Source of the DNA: Oscillospiraceae bacterium
GTDB lineage: Bacteria; Bacillota; Clostridia; Oscillospirales; Oscillospiraceae
DNA: 64,000 nucleotides
Direction of reading: 5' to 3'
NCBI GenBank assembly: GCA_015067995.1
Contig: SVLJ01000002.1
Span: 124,001-188,000, forward strand
The stretch's first letter is position 1, and each line of letters starts with the position of its first letter. Positions 1-8,739 of this stretch are shown one piece after another. The notes under the pieces are model-generated. The model saw nothing but the letters and a program-made list of their open reading frames with translations, did no database searches and was not told where the DNA came from. The position numbers were made by a program, and so were the translations under genes.

Positions 1-784
1 CGTCGAAGCGATTCAGAACTTCCTCTTCGCGTCCATAGGCCCGGATGCTTTTCTGGCCGGAGAGCATTTCCTCCACAAAACCATTGAGCTCGCCCAGCTT
101 GGCGCTGCGGCGGCGGAAGAGGGGGCGTACCTTTCTGGTGATCCAGCGGGTAAAGAGAATGGTCATGGGGATGGTGACGCAGAAGATCAGCGTCAGCTTC
201 GGCGCAATGGAGAGCATCATGCCGAAGGATACCACCACAGTGACGATGCTCTGGAGGAACTGCAGGACGTCCGAAGAAAGAGACTGGTTTACGGTGTCCA
301 CATCGTAGGTAATGATGCTGATGATGTCGCCGGTCTGATACTTGTCAAAGAAGCCCACCGGCAGGGTGGTGAGGTTTTCAAAGATATCGTGACGCATCTG
401 TTTGGAGATGGATCGTGACATGCGGATGACCACCACGTTGAGAAGGTAGGTCAGGGCGGAGGAGGCCACGTAGAAGATGCCCATCAGAGCCGCGCAGCGG
501 AACACGATGCTGAAATCCACATTGCCGGGGCCCACAATGGCGTTGATGGCCTTGCCGGAGAGCTTGGGGCCGTACAGAGCCAGCAGGCTGGAGGTCAGGG
601 ACAGGCACAGTGCCAGCAGCAGAAGTCCGCGGTTGCGGCCCATGTATTTCCACAGGCGCAGCAGCAGTGCGCGGGTATTCAGCTTCTTGTGCTCAAATTT
701 GCGTCGGTCGCCGCTCATCTCGTCCCGGGCCATGCGGCGCATCATGCCGCCGCCGCCACCGATCAGGTTGGGATTGTTTGCCAT
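1..784 (-). CDS. ABC exporter subunit, membrane domain (partial)
   Basis: Reading leftward from ATG at 784, 261 codons stay open to the window edge, so the C-terminal ATPase domain is missing. The N-terminus has a glycine-rich MANNPNLIGGGGG stretch and then the type I exporter membrane domain, ending in the coupling-helix region (SAKLGELNGFVEEMLSGQKSIRAYGREE begins it; typical of MsbA/BmrA-like exporters). The start overlaps the stop of the upstream exporter gene (TGATG), so the two are translationally coupled. They most likely form a heterodimeric multidrug or lipid exporter of the BmrCD/EfrAB type. Substrate is unknown. The presumed catalytically complete ATP site would be in this subunit, because its partner has a degenerate one; that part lies outside the window. 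Confidence 0.88.
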   Translation of the reverse strand, partial: MANNPNLIGGGGGMMRRMARDEMSGDRRKFEHKKLNTRALLLRLWKYMGRNRGLLLLALCLSLTSSLLALYGPKLSGKAINAIVGPGNVDFSIVFRCAALMGIFYVASSALTYLLNVVVIRMSRSISKQMRHDIFENLTTLPVGFFDKYQTGDIISIITYDVDTVNQSLSSDVLQFLQSIVTVVVSFGMMLSIAPKLTLIFCVTIPMTILFTRWITRKVRPLFRRRSAKLGELNGFVEEMLSGQKSIRAYGREEEVLNRFD

Positions 785-2502
785 CAGACCGCCTCCTTTC
801 CTTCGCCCATCTGGGTCTCGGCGATGATCCGGTACTCCTCGCAGGAGCGCATCAGTTCATCGTGATTGCCGGCGCCGATAACCTGACTGTCGGAGATCAC
901 CAGGATCAGGTCGGCGTGACGCAGGGAGCTGATCCGCTGTGCCACCACGACAGTGGTGGTGTCGCGGTAGTTTTTCCGCAGTGCCTGACGCAGGCGGGAG
1001 TCTGTCTGGTAATCCAGTGCGGAGGAGGCATCGTCCAGAATCAGGATCTCGGGATTGGCTGCCAGCGCACGGGCAATGAGCAGACGCTGCTTCTGACCGC
1101 CGGAAAGGTTGTTGCCGCGGATGACCACTTCCGCATCCATGCCGCCTTCCTTTTCGGCGATGAATTCTGCCTGTGCGTCTTCTGCGGCGCGGGCGAGGTC
1201 TTCATCGGTGAGTTCGCGGAAAAAGCGGATGTTGCCTGCGATGGTGCCTTCCGTTACGAAGTCGTTCTGGAACACCACACCGAATTTCTTCCGGAAGGTA
1301 TCATAGGGGATGGTGCGGATGTCCTGCCCGTCAATGAGGACGGTGCCGGAATCCGGATCATACAGCCGCAGCAGCAGATTGAGAATGGTGGATTTGCCGG
1401 AGCCGGTGGGGCCGAGAATGCCAAGGGTCTGGCCGTGCTCCAGACGGAAGCTGAGATCATCGATATTCCTGCCGATGCCGGTATAGGAGAAGCTGACATT
1501 CCGGAACTCAATGTGAGGCGCGTTGGCCTCCGCTTCCTCGGCGGGCCGGATCACCAGATCCTCCGGCAGATCCATCACCTCGGAGATCCGTCTGGCGCTG
1601 GCAGCGCCCTTGAACCACATGACGAACATGCGGGTGATGGCCAGTGTGGAGTTGAGGATCATGGTGAAATACTGCAGGAATGCCACGATGACGCCGTTTT
1701 CGATGGCACCGCTGTTGACGCGGAAAGCACCGATGAGAACCACCAATGTCAAACCCAGATTCAGCGTCAGGGAGGTGCTGGGATTGGTGATGGCGGTGAT
1801 GACGCCGGCCTTCTGATCCACGGCGGTGTATTCACCGTTGACGGCGTGGAAGCGCTGCTTTTCGTATTCCGTCTTGCTGAGGGCCTTGATGACCCGGATG
1901 CCGGTGATGTTTTCCTGCACGGTGCGTACCACGCGGTCCAGAATCGTCTGCTGCTTGGTGTACAGCGGCATGCTGGCTTTGGTGACCATGAATACCACGG
2001 CGGCGATGATGGGCAGCATGCCCAGCAGCACCAGAGCCAGTGTTCTGTCCATGCTCAGCGTCATGGCGATGCCGCCGATCATCAGGCTGGGGGCGCGGAC
2101 ACCCAGACGCTGGGTGCGGGCCAGCAGCTGATTGACGTTGTAGGTATCGGAGGTAAGGCGGGACTGCGCGGATGCCACAGTCAGCTCATCTACCTGCCGG
2201 GAGGAAAGACTCTGCAGCTTCTCGAACAGATCGTGGCGGATCGTCCGGGTGATCTTGCCGGAGCTGATGGCGCTCATGCGGTTGGCAAGCACGTTGCAGC
2301 CGAAGGCGAACGCCGCGCACAGCAGCATCATGCCGCCCACTATGTAGATGCCCCGCAGATCACCTGCAGGAACCTTGTCATCCAGCATGATCTCCATGAG
2401 ATAGGGAATGGTCAGCTCTGCCATGGCGGCAATCAGCTTGATGGCCACCGTCAGGAAGATATACCCCCAGTATGGGTGTATGTACTGCTCAAGCTTTTTC
2501 AA
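784..2502 (-). CDS. ABC exporter subunit with degenerate ATP site (BmrC/TM287-like)
   Basis: 572-residue fused membrane/ATPase half-transporter. Residues 1-300 form the six-helix exporter domain. The ATPase domain follows, with Walker A GPTGSGKST near 363, signature LSGGQKQR near 467 and Walker B LILDDASSALD near 486. The residue after the Walker B aspartate is Asp instead of the catalytic Glu, the hallmark of the degenerate half of heterodimeric exporters. The start is TTG at 2502: the nearby ATG at 2510 is out of frame, and AAAGGAGG (2511-2518) sits 8 nt from the TTG. It is translationally coupled to the second half-transporter. Role inferred as drug, peptide or lipid efflux; the substrate cannot be told from sequence. 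Confidence 0.92.
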   Translation of the reverse strand: MKKLEQYIHPYWGYIFLTVAIKLIAAMAELTIPYLMEIMLDDKVPAGDLRGIYIVGGMMLLCAAFAFGCNVLANRMSAISSGKITRTIRHDLFEKLQSLSSRQVDELTVASAQSRLTSDTYNVNQLLARTQRLGVRAPSLMIGGIAMTLSMDRTLALVLLGMLPIIAAVVFMVTKASMPLYTKQQTILDRVVRTVQENITGIRVIKALSKTEYEKQRFHAVNGEYTAVDQKAGVITAITNPSTSLTLNLGLTLVVLIGAFRVNSGAIENGVIVAFLQYFTMILNSTLAITRMFVMWFKGAASARRISEVMDLPEDLVIRPAEEAEANAPHIEFRNVSFSYTGIGRNIDDLSFRLEHGQTLGILGPTGSGKSTILNLLLRLYDPDSGTVLIDGQDIRTIPYDTFRKKFGVVFQNDFVTEGTIAGNIRFFRELTDEDLARAAEDAQAEFIAEKEGGMDAEVVIRGNNLSGGQKQRLLIARALAANPEILILDDASSALDYQTDSRLRQALRKNYRDTTTVVVAQRISSLRHADLILVISDSQVIGAGNHDELMRSCEEYRIIAETQMGEGKEAV

Positions 2503-2556
2503 GAGTGCATCCTCCTTTGCATCCTGCGATGAGGTGTTTGTTCGGAAAGAAACATT

Positions 2557-2584
2557 ATATTATGCATATTTTGCCACAAATCAA
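2557..2584 (-). promoter_or_regulatory. Putative promoter of ABC exporter operon
   Basis: Minus-strand TTGATT (2579-2584), 16-nt spacer, TAATAT (2557-2562). An overlapping TATAAT (2554-2559) would give a 19-nt spacer. It lies about 55 bp upstream of the TTG start. The rest of the 2503-2748 gap holds a possible plus-strand -10 (TATAAT 2670-2675) for the next gene. Confidence 0.45.
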
Positions 2585-2748
2585 GGGGGGTGTAAAGCAT
2601 TTTGAAGAAAACAAAAACATATGTGCAAAAAAATGTTTTTGTTGCTTTCTGTCGGAAACTGGTATATTCTATAATGATGCCTCCTTGTTTGCATCGGGAG
2701 CAGGGAAAACGCAGACTGCATGGAATTGCTGACGAAAAGAGAGTGTTT

Positions 2749-3891
2749 ATGAACCGAAAATTTAAATTGTCCACGGCGCTGGACATTGACGATCTGCTGA
2801 TGGAATGCATTCCCTATGCCATCCGTCTTGCCAATGAAAAGTATCGGTTTGATCCTCCGCTTACCATTTACGAGGTGGATCGCTGGGGAAAGCTGGGGAC
2901 TCGGGCGGATGTGATCTTTGAATTCTTCCAGGACCCGGCGTTTTACGAAAACCAGCCGGTGATTCAGGGTGCAAAGGAGTTCGTGCACAAGCTGTCCCAG
3001 ATGACGGAAGTGTTTGTATCTACATCGGTCTATCCGGAGTTTATGAGCCTCCGTGCCCGGCGCATTCTGGAGGAGTTTCCGGAGATCCCGCAGGATCATA
3101 TTTACATGGGCTCCCGCAAGGACAAAATTGATGTGGATATCCTGTTTGACGACGGTATGCACAATGTGTTTGAGTCCAAGGCGGCCTATCCGATTCTGAT
3201 GCGCAGACCCTGGAACAATCAGGCCACCGGTATGCTGGCGGTGAATACCTATGATGAATTTCTGAAGCTGGTGGAAATCATTGCCGACAGCTATCAGAGC
3301 AAGCCGGAGCGATACAGCCTGAGCCGCCCCGGTGTGGTGGTGCTGGTAGGCCCCACCGGCAGCGGGAAGACCGATATTGCACGGGAGCTGCTCAAGCAGA
3401 CAGATTGCTTTGAAAAGCTGAGGAGCTATACCACCAACCGTGCTGCCGGTCAGCAGGATGACGGCTGGTATCACTATGTCTCGGAGCATGAATTCCGAAA
3501 CATGCATGAAAACGGTGAGCTGTTCGAGTCCACCACCTATGCCCATCATTTTTACGGCTCCCGGAAATCGGATGTGGAGGAGATCCTGGCAAAGGGACGC
3601 CACGTCCTGACGGTCATGGATATCTGCGGCGCCATGGCGCTGAAGACGCATTTTACCAATGTGATCACCATCTATGCCAAGCGTGACAAGAAGGACCTGC
3701 TGACCTCCATCGTGGAACGGGATATGCCCACGGAGGATAAGGTCAACCGCCTGCTGGCGATTGAAGGCGAAAAACAAAATGCAGAGATCTGTGACTACGT
3801 TGTGAAGGTGGATTCCTGTGAGCAGGCGGCGCGGGAGATCTGCCAGAGCCTGCGCATTGCGCCGGCGGCAGAGGAGAGGGGAAAGCTGTAA
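2749..3891 (+). CDS. 5'-deoxynucleotidase-like domain fused to guanylate-kinase-like domain
   Basis: 380 residues starting at ATG 2749; an upstream in-frame extension to 2602 lacks a ribosome site and is AT-rich, so it was left out. Residues about 1-190 resemble the HAD-fold NT5C 5'(3')-deoxyribonucleotidases: motif I ALDIDD (Asp12, Asp14), STS motif II, and ILFDDG motif IV near 134. Residues about 198-375 resemble guanylate kinase: P-loop GPTGSGKTD at 201-209, then LRSYTTNR, ELFEST, HFYGSRKSDVEEIL and VLTVMDICGAM, which align with GMP-binding and lid elements. It would act on nucleoside monophosphates, but whether either active site works is unproven. The last base of the stop codon starts the PHP gene. 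Confidence 0.75.
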   Translation: MNRKFKLSTALDIDDLLMECIPYAIRLANEKYRFDPPLTIYEVDRWGKLGTRADVIFEFFQDPAFYENQPVIQGAKEFVHKLSQMTEVFVSTSVYPEFMSLRARRILEEFPEIPQDHIYMGSRKDKIDVDILFDDGMHNVFESKAAYPILMRRPWNNQATGMLAVNTYDEFLKLVEIIADSYQSKPERYSLSRPGVVVLVGPTGSGKTDIARELLKQTDCFEKLRSYTTNRAAGQQDDGWYHYVSEHEFRNMHENGELFESTTYAHHFYGSRKSDVEEILAKGRHVLTVMDICGAMALKTHFTNVITIYAKRDKKDLLTSIVERDMPTEDKVNRLLAIEGEKQNAEICDYVVKVDSCEQAAREICQSLRIAPAAEERGKL

Positions 3892-4745
3892 TGGTGGACC
3901 TGCATGTCCATTCCGTGTTTTCCGACGGAACGCTGACGCCTGCGGAGCTGATCGCTCTGGCGCGGAAAACCGGCGTCACCGCTGTAGCGCTGTGTGATCA
4001 CAATACCGTAGCCGGACTGCCGTCGTTTCTGGCTGCGGCGGAGGGCAGCGGCGTAGCGGCAGTGCCCGGAGTGGAGTTTTCCACCGATTACCGGGGACGT
4101 GAAGTGCATATCCTCGGCCTGTTTATCCGGCCAGAGGACTATGGCGCGGTGACGGCGCTGCTGGACGAAATGCTGGAGCGGAAGGAGAGGAGCAGCATCG
4201 CTCTGTGTGAAGCGCTGAACAAAGCGGGCTTCTCTCTGCACTATGCCGCCATCAAGGCAGGAACGGCGGACGGCTATGTGAATCGGGCGGTAATCGCTGC
4301 AGAGATGGTGCGCAGCGGCGTATGTACCAGCGTGGCAGAGGCGTTTTCCCAGTGGCTCTCTCCCGCGCGGGGCTATTACCAGCCTCCGGAGCGGCTGAAT
4401 GCGCTGGAGGTGATCCGATTCATCAAGTCCATCGGGGCGGTGGCCGTACTGGCACATCCCTTTCTGGCAATGGAGGAGGGGGAACTGCGGACGTTTCTGA
4501 AAGAAGCGGTCTGCGCCGGTCTGGATGGAATGGAGACCATGTATCCTCTGTTTGATGACCATACCACGCGGCTGGCAGGGGAAATCGCCGACGCATTTGG
4601 CCTGCTGCACAGCGGCGGCAGTGATTTCCACGGAGCAAATAAGCCGGATATTCGATTGGGAACCGGCAGAGGAACGCTGTGTGTTCCTGAGAAAATTGTG
4701 ACAGATTTGGAGCACAGGCGGAAAGAAACGGCGAAGAAACATTGA
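3891..4745 (+). CDS. PHP-domain phosphoesterase (YciV/TrpH type)
   Basis: 284 residues. Metal-binding PHP motifs are present: DLHVHSVFSDG at residues 3-13, CDHNTVAG near 36, PGVEFST near 59, AHPF near 187 and SGGSDFHG near 244. Members of this family cleave short 5' phosphorylated oligonucleotides or 3',5'-nucleoside bisphosphates (RNase AM/TrpH). The start overlaps the previous stop by one base, after GGAGAGGGG, so it is co-expressed with the nucleotidase-kinase fusion. This fits a small nucleotide-turnover operon. Exact substrate is an inference. Confidence 0.85.
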   Translation: MVDLHVHSVFSDGTLTPAELIALARKTGVTAVALCDHNTVAGLPSFLAAAEGSGVAAVPGVEFSTDYRGREVHILGLFIRPEDYGAVTALLDEMLERKERSSIALCEALNKAGFSLHYAAIKAGTADGYVNRAVIAAEMVRSGVCTSVAEAFSQWLSPARGYYQPPERLNALEVIRFIKSIGAVAVLAHPFLAMEEGELRTFLKEAVCAGLDGMETMYPLFDDHTTRLAGEIADAFGLLHSGGSDFHGANKPDIRLGTGRGTLCVPEKIVTDLEHRRKETAKKH

Positions 4746-4835
4746 AAATGCGGTTTTTTGTGGAAATCTATCCGAAGATATGTTATTATCAAAAATTGGG
4801 GTTTGATAGCCGATTGGATACGGAGCGTTGAAAAC

Positions 4836-5597
4836 ATGAATTACGACTTACAGAAAGCTGGCATGTGGAAACGGGCGGCGGCATGGATGTTTGACGGGAT
4901 CCTGCTGGGGATTCTGGCGGTGGCCTTTGGTTTTCTTTTGTCCGGCCTGCTGGGATATAACAGATACAGTGATGCACTGGATCGTTCCTATGCAGAGTAT
5001 GAAACAGAATATGTTGTCGAATTTGATATTACGCAGGAAACATATCTGGCCATGACGGATGCGCAGCGGCAGAGCTATGATGCTGCTTATCAGGCGTTAA
5101 CGGCAGACGAAGAGGCCATGCATGCGTACAATATGGTGTTGAATCTGACGCTGATCGTCACCACCGTGGGAATCCTGCTGGCTTTTCTTCTGTGGGAGTT
5201 TCTGATTCCGCTGCAGCTGGGCAGTGGGCAGACGCTGGGAAAGAAGATATTCGGACTCGGTCTGATCCGCAATGACGGCGTGCGGCTGAATGCGCTGCAG
5301 CTGTTTACCCGTACGGTTCTGGGGAAATACACCATTGAGACCATGATCCCGGTATATATCCTGCTGATGATCTTCTGGGGAACCATGGGTCTGGCGGGCA
5401 CGCTGATCCTGCTGGCGATTCTGCTTGCTCAAATCGTTTCTATGACCATGACACGTACCAATTCTGCCATTCATGATCTGATGGCGGGAACCGTGGTGGT
5501 GGACATCGCCAGTCAGATGGTCTTCCACAGCACGGAGGAGCTGATGGCGTTCCAGAAGCAGCTCCATGCGGAGCGGGTCTCCCGGAGCAGATCGTAA
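4836..5597 (+). CDS. RDD family membrane protein
   Basis: 253 residues from ATG 4836, chosen because GGAG lies 10 nt upstream and the earlier in-frame ATG (4758) adds an unrelated stretch. The RDD signature is visible: KRAAAWMFDGILLG near the N-terminus, then two helix regions separated by a charged extracytoplasmic loop of about 55 residues, GQTLGKKIFGLGLIR, and further helices to about 220. RDD proteins are small membrane proteins, some linked to ion or solute transport; function here is unknown. It follows the PHP gene after 90 bp and may have its own transcript. Confidence 0.8.
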   Translation: MNYDLQKAGMWKRAAAWMFDGILLGILAVAFGFLLSGLLGYNRYSDALDRSYAEYETEYVVEFDITQETYLAMTDAQRQSYDAAYQALTADEEAMHAYNMVLNLTLIVTTVGILLAFLLWEFLIPLQLGSGQTLGKKIFGLGLIRNDGVRLNALQLFTRTVLGKYTIETMIPVYILLMIFWGTMGLAGTLILLAILLAQIVSMTMTRTNSAIHDLMAGTVVVDIASQMVFHSTEELMAFQKQLHAERVSRSRS

Positions 5598-5610
5598 AAT
5601 AGAAAAATCC

Positions 5611-5649
5611 AAGGCAGGCGCGCCTGCCTTGCACTCTGCGGCAGCAGAG
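5611..5649 (+). terminator. Two adjacent hairpins after RDD gene
   Basis: A perfect 20-bp palindrome (5611-5630, AAGGCAGGCG/CGCCTGCCTT) is followed at once by CTCTGC-GGCA-GCAGAG (5634-5649). There is no T tract, so this could be a weak terminator, an mRNA-stability element or a regulator site for the ABC importer operon that starts at 5723. Confidence 0.4.
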
Positions 5650-5722
5650 CGCAAGGAAAACTACTTTTCATCGAAAATGAAGAAATCAACATAAATCTTG
5701 AGAGACAGAGGAAGGGATTCGT

Positions 5723-6826
5723 ATGAAAGTTGTCCTGCAAAACCTGACAAAAATCTTTCCAAGCCGGGATAAGAAGGCCGGCAAGGAGGTCGTTGCCGTC
5801 AACGACTTCACCTTCGAGATTCCTGATGGAAAGCTGATCGGTCTTCTGGGCCCCTCAGGCTGCGGCAAGAGTACTACGCTGTACATGATCAGCGGCCTGC
5901 AGAAGCCCTCCAGCGGCAGGATCTTCTTTGGTGACGATGATGTTACCGAGCTGAGCACGGAAAACCGCGGCATCGGTCTGGTATTCCAGAACTACGCACT
6001 CTATCCCCATATGACGGTAAAGCAGAACATCCTCTTCCCCCTGCAGAACCTGAAAGGCGCAGATCGTCTCAGCAAGGAGGAAATGCTCACCCGTGCCTAT
6101 GAGGCTGCAAAGCTTGTGCAGATCGACGAGCTGATGGAACGCAAGCCCAGTGAACTGTCCGGCGGTCAGCAGCAGCGCGTGGCCATTGCCCGTGCACTGG
6201 TGAAGATGCCCCGCGTTCTGCTGCTGGACGAGCCCCTCAGCAATCTGGATGCCCGTCTGCGCCTGCAGACCCGCGAGGAGATCCGCCGCATCCAGAAGGA
6301 GACCGGTATTACCACCGTGTTCGTCACCCATGATCAGGAGGAAGCTATGAGCATCTCCGATATGATCGTGGTGATGAAGCTGGGCGTCGTTCAGCAGATC
6401 GGCAAGCCTCAGGAGGTCTATGAGGATCCCGCAAACCTGTTCGTTGCCAAGTTCCTGGGCACGCCGCCCATCAACGTGCTGGACGGCAGAGTGCAGGGCG
6501 GTAAGGTTTACATCGGCAATGATGCTATTTTGGAGGTCTCCGGCGTTGCCGATCAGGATGTGATCGTCGGTATCCGTCCCGAGGGCTTTGAACTGAATGA
6601 AAACGGTGCGCTGCACTGCCAGCTCAGCAACGTGGAGGTCATGGGCCGCGACGTCAGCGTGGTTTCCACCAATCCCGCCTCCCAGAACCCCTTCATCCGT
6701 TCCATCATTGATGCAGACAAGCGGTTGGATCTGGGCAAGCAGACTGTCAGCTATAATGTGAAGCCTCACAAGGTATTCCTGTTCCACAGGGAGACCGAGG
6801 AGCGGATCCGTTACGAGGTGAAGTGA
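5723..6826 (+). CDS. Carbohydrate-type ABC importer ATPase (MalK/UgpC family)
   Basis: 367 residues. Walker A GPSGCGKST at about 43-51, Q-loop QNYALYPHMTV, signature LSGGQQQR near 145, Walker B LLLDEPLSNLD near 166 and H-loop VFVTHDQEEA near 203. The C-terminal part (IRPEGFEL onward) is the OB/TOBE regulatory domain of the MalK/UgpC/MsmK group. It energises the two permeases just downstream (1-bp and 16-bp gaps). The ORF starts at ATG 5723 behind GAGGAAGGG. It is the first gene of an operon running to 13496. Confidence 0.95.
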   Translation: MKVVLQNLTKIFPSRDKKAGKEVVAVNDFTFEIPDGKLIGLLGPSGCGKSTTLYMISGLQKPSSGRIFFGDDDVTELSTENRGIGLVFQNYALYPHMTVKQNILFPLQNLKGADRLSKEEMLTRAYEAAKLVQIDELMERKPSELSGGQQQRVAIARALVKMPRVLLLDEPLSNLDARLRLQTREEIRRIQKETGITTVFVTHDQEEAMSISDMIVVMKLGVVQQIGKPQEVYEDPANLFVAKFLGTPPINVLDGRVQGGKVYIGNDAILEVSGVADQDVIVGIRPEGFELNENGALHCQLSNVEVMGRDVSVVSTNPASQNPFIRSIIDADKRLDLGKQTVSYNVKPHKVFLFHRETEERIRYEVK

Positions 6827-6827
6827 T

Positions 6828-7772
6828 ATGGTTGACAGCAAACAGCAATGGAAAGCCTGGCTTTATCTGGCACCGGCCATCATCCTGCTGCTGGTGTTTA
6901 CAGTCTGGCCCATCTTCAATACCGTCCGGATGGCATTTCTGGAAAACTACAGCGGCCTGAAGGCGGCTGCGGGAATGCAGTTCACCTTCGGCATCGGCAA
7001 TTTCCTGAAGGTTCTGGAGTATCGGCGTTTTCTGCAGTGCCTGAAGAACACCTGTCTCCTGTGTGTCCTGACGGTGCCTATCTCCACCATTCTGGCGCTG
7101 CTTATCGCCGTGGCGCTGAATTCCATCAAGTTCCTGCAGAAGGGTCTGCAGACGGTCTTTTTCCTGCCTTATGTTACCAACTCCATCGCCATCGGCATGG
7201 TTTTTGCGGCCATGTTCAACGTGGTGGGCTCCTTCTACGGTACGGAGAATGAGCTGGTGGTTACGGCAGGCATCATCAACAATGTCATCGAGTTTTTCGG
7301 CGGCAGCCATATCAACTGGATCAACTACGGCTCCACATACGAGGCCAATATGTTCGTCATGGTGGTTTATATCGTATGGAATGCGCTGCCCTTTAAGATT
7401 CTGGTGCTGCTGGGCGGCCTGCAGAGCATCAACAAGCAGTACTATGATGCCGCCAAGGTGGACGGCACGCCCCGCAGAAGAGTGTTCACCCACATCACGG
7501 TGCCGCTGCTCTCTCCCATGCTGGCCTATGTCATCATCACCGGCTTTATCGGCGGCTTCAAGGAGTATACCAGCATCGTCGGTATCTTCGGAGAAAACAT
7601 GGGCCCCCCGGATGACGCAAAGCGCCTGAACACCATGGTGGGCTTCATTTATGACGCGCTGGAAACCAACAGTCAGGGCCGTGCCAGCGCCGCCGCCCTG
7701 ATCCTCTTTGGCATCATTCTTGTGGTGACTCTGATCAACAATCAGGTCAGCAAGAAGCGCATCCACTATTGA
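6828..7772 (+). CDS. ABC importer permease, MalF/UgpA type
   Basis: 314 residues, six or seven hydrophobic segments. The N-terminus KQQWKAWLYLAPAIILLLVFTVWPI is typical of MalF-like sugar permeases. The cytoplasmic EAA loop YYDAAKVDGTPRRRVF near 205 contacts the ATPase. It begins one base after the ATPase stop, in a tight operon. Partner of the MalG-like permease and the binding lipoprotein downstream. Confidence 0.93.
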   Translation: MVDSKQQWKAWLYLAPAIILLLVFTVWPIFNTVRMAFLENYSGLKAAAGMQFTFGIGNFLKVLEYRRFLQCLKNTCLLCVLTVPISTILALLIAVALNSIKFLQKGLQTVFFLPYVTNSIAIGMVFAAMFNVVGSFYGTENELVVTAGIINNVIEFFGGSHINWINYGSTYEANMFVMVVYIVWNALPFKILVLLGGLQSINKQYYDAAKVDGTPRRRVFTHITVPLLSPMLAYVIITGFIGGFKEYTSIVGIFGENMGPPDDAKRLNTMVGFIYDALETNSQGRASAAALILFGIILVVTLINNQVSKKRIHY

Positions 7773-7788
7773 TGGGAGGTGCTGTATC

Positions 7789-8676
7789 ATGTCTGGAAAA
7801 GTCACAATGCAGGAAAAGGATATGCAGCAGGTCTCCGCACAGCAGAGGATCGTGAAGTTTGCAGTCAAATGCATGGTGTATCTGTTTCTGATCATCATGG
7901 CTGTGGTGGTTTTATTCCCCTTCTACTGGATGATCATCTCATCCTTGAAAAGCCTGACGGAATACCGCCTCAGCGTGCCTACCTTCTGGCCCCAGAAGAT
8001 CATGCTCAGCAACTATCTGGAGGCATTCACCACCGCCAGCCTGGGACGGCTGTTCCTGAACACCATGTATGTGGGCGTGGTATCCACGCTGCTGTCTCTG
8101 GTGATCACCATCCTCTCGGCTTTTGCATTTGCACGTCTGGAGTTCAAGGGACGTGAGACGCTGTTTGCGTGTCTGCTGGCCACCATGATGATCCCCGGCG
8201 AGCTGTTCACCATCACCAACTACTCCACCGTTACCCAACTGGGCTGGATGAATACCTATACGGTTCTGATCGTGCCGTTCCTGGTCAGCGTGTTTTACAT
8301 TTTCCTGCTGCGCCAGAACTTCATGCAGATTCCCAATGAGCTGTATCTGGCTGCCAAGGTGGACGGCAGCGGCGACCTGAAATACCTGTGCAAGGTCATG
8401 ATCCCGCTGTCTCTGCCCACGCTGATCTCCATCACCATCCTGAAGATGATGGGTGCATGGAACTCCTACATCTGGCCCCGACTGGTGGCCAACGACGAGG
8501 CACACCGCATGATCACCAACGGCCTGCGCAACGCCTTCACCGAAACCACAGGCGATGTCAACTATCCCGTGCAGATGGCCGCCGTGGCACTGGTCTCCGC
8601 TCCGCTGTTCCTGGTATTCGTGTTCCTCCGGAAGTATATCATGGCCGGTGTCAGCCGCAGCGGCATCAAGGGTTAA
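7789..8676 (+). CDS. ABC importer permease, MalG/UgpE type
   Basis: 295 residues with six transmembrane segments. The EAA loop ELYLAAKVDGSGDLKYLCKVMIP lies near 183-205 (about, split between helices), and VLFPFYWMIISSLK is the typical first-helix region. GGGAGGTG upstream supports the ATG at 7789. Together with the MalF-like protein it forms the translocation pore. Substrate is set by the binding protein and is unknown; sugars, polyols or glycerol-3-phosphate are all possible for this family. Confidence 0.93.
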   Translation: MSGKVTMQEKDMQQVSAQQRIVKFAVKCMVYLFLIIMAVVVLFPFYWMIISSLKSLTEYRLSVPTFWPQKIMLSNYLEAFTTASLGRLFLNTMYVGVVSTLLSLVITILSAFAFARLEFKGRETLFACLLATMMIPGELFTITNYSTVTQLGWMNTYTVLIVPFLVSVFYIFLLRQNFMQIPNELYLAAKVDGSGDLKYLCKVMIPLSLPTLISITILKMMGAWNSYIWPRLVANDEAHRMITNGLRNAFTETTGDVNYPVQMAAVALVSAPLFLVFVFLRKYIMAGVSRSGIKG

Positions 8677-8739
8677 GCGGCAGCACGCAAGTCTGCCTTT
8701 AACAATAAAAAAAGGAAGCAATAAGAAAGGAAGTACACT

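Noticed and set aside
610-2532. 640-codon plus-strand open frame
   Set aside because: It is antisense to a clear ABC exporter with all motifs; GC-rich third positions keep the opposite strand open.
5611-5630. Perfect 20-bp palindrome as an attachment or recombination site
   Set aside because: Nothing nearby suggests integration; a hairpin after the RDD gene is the simpler reading.
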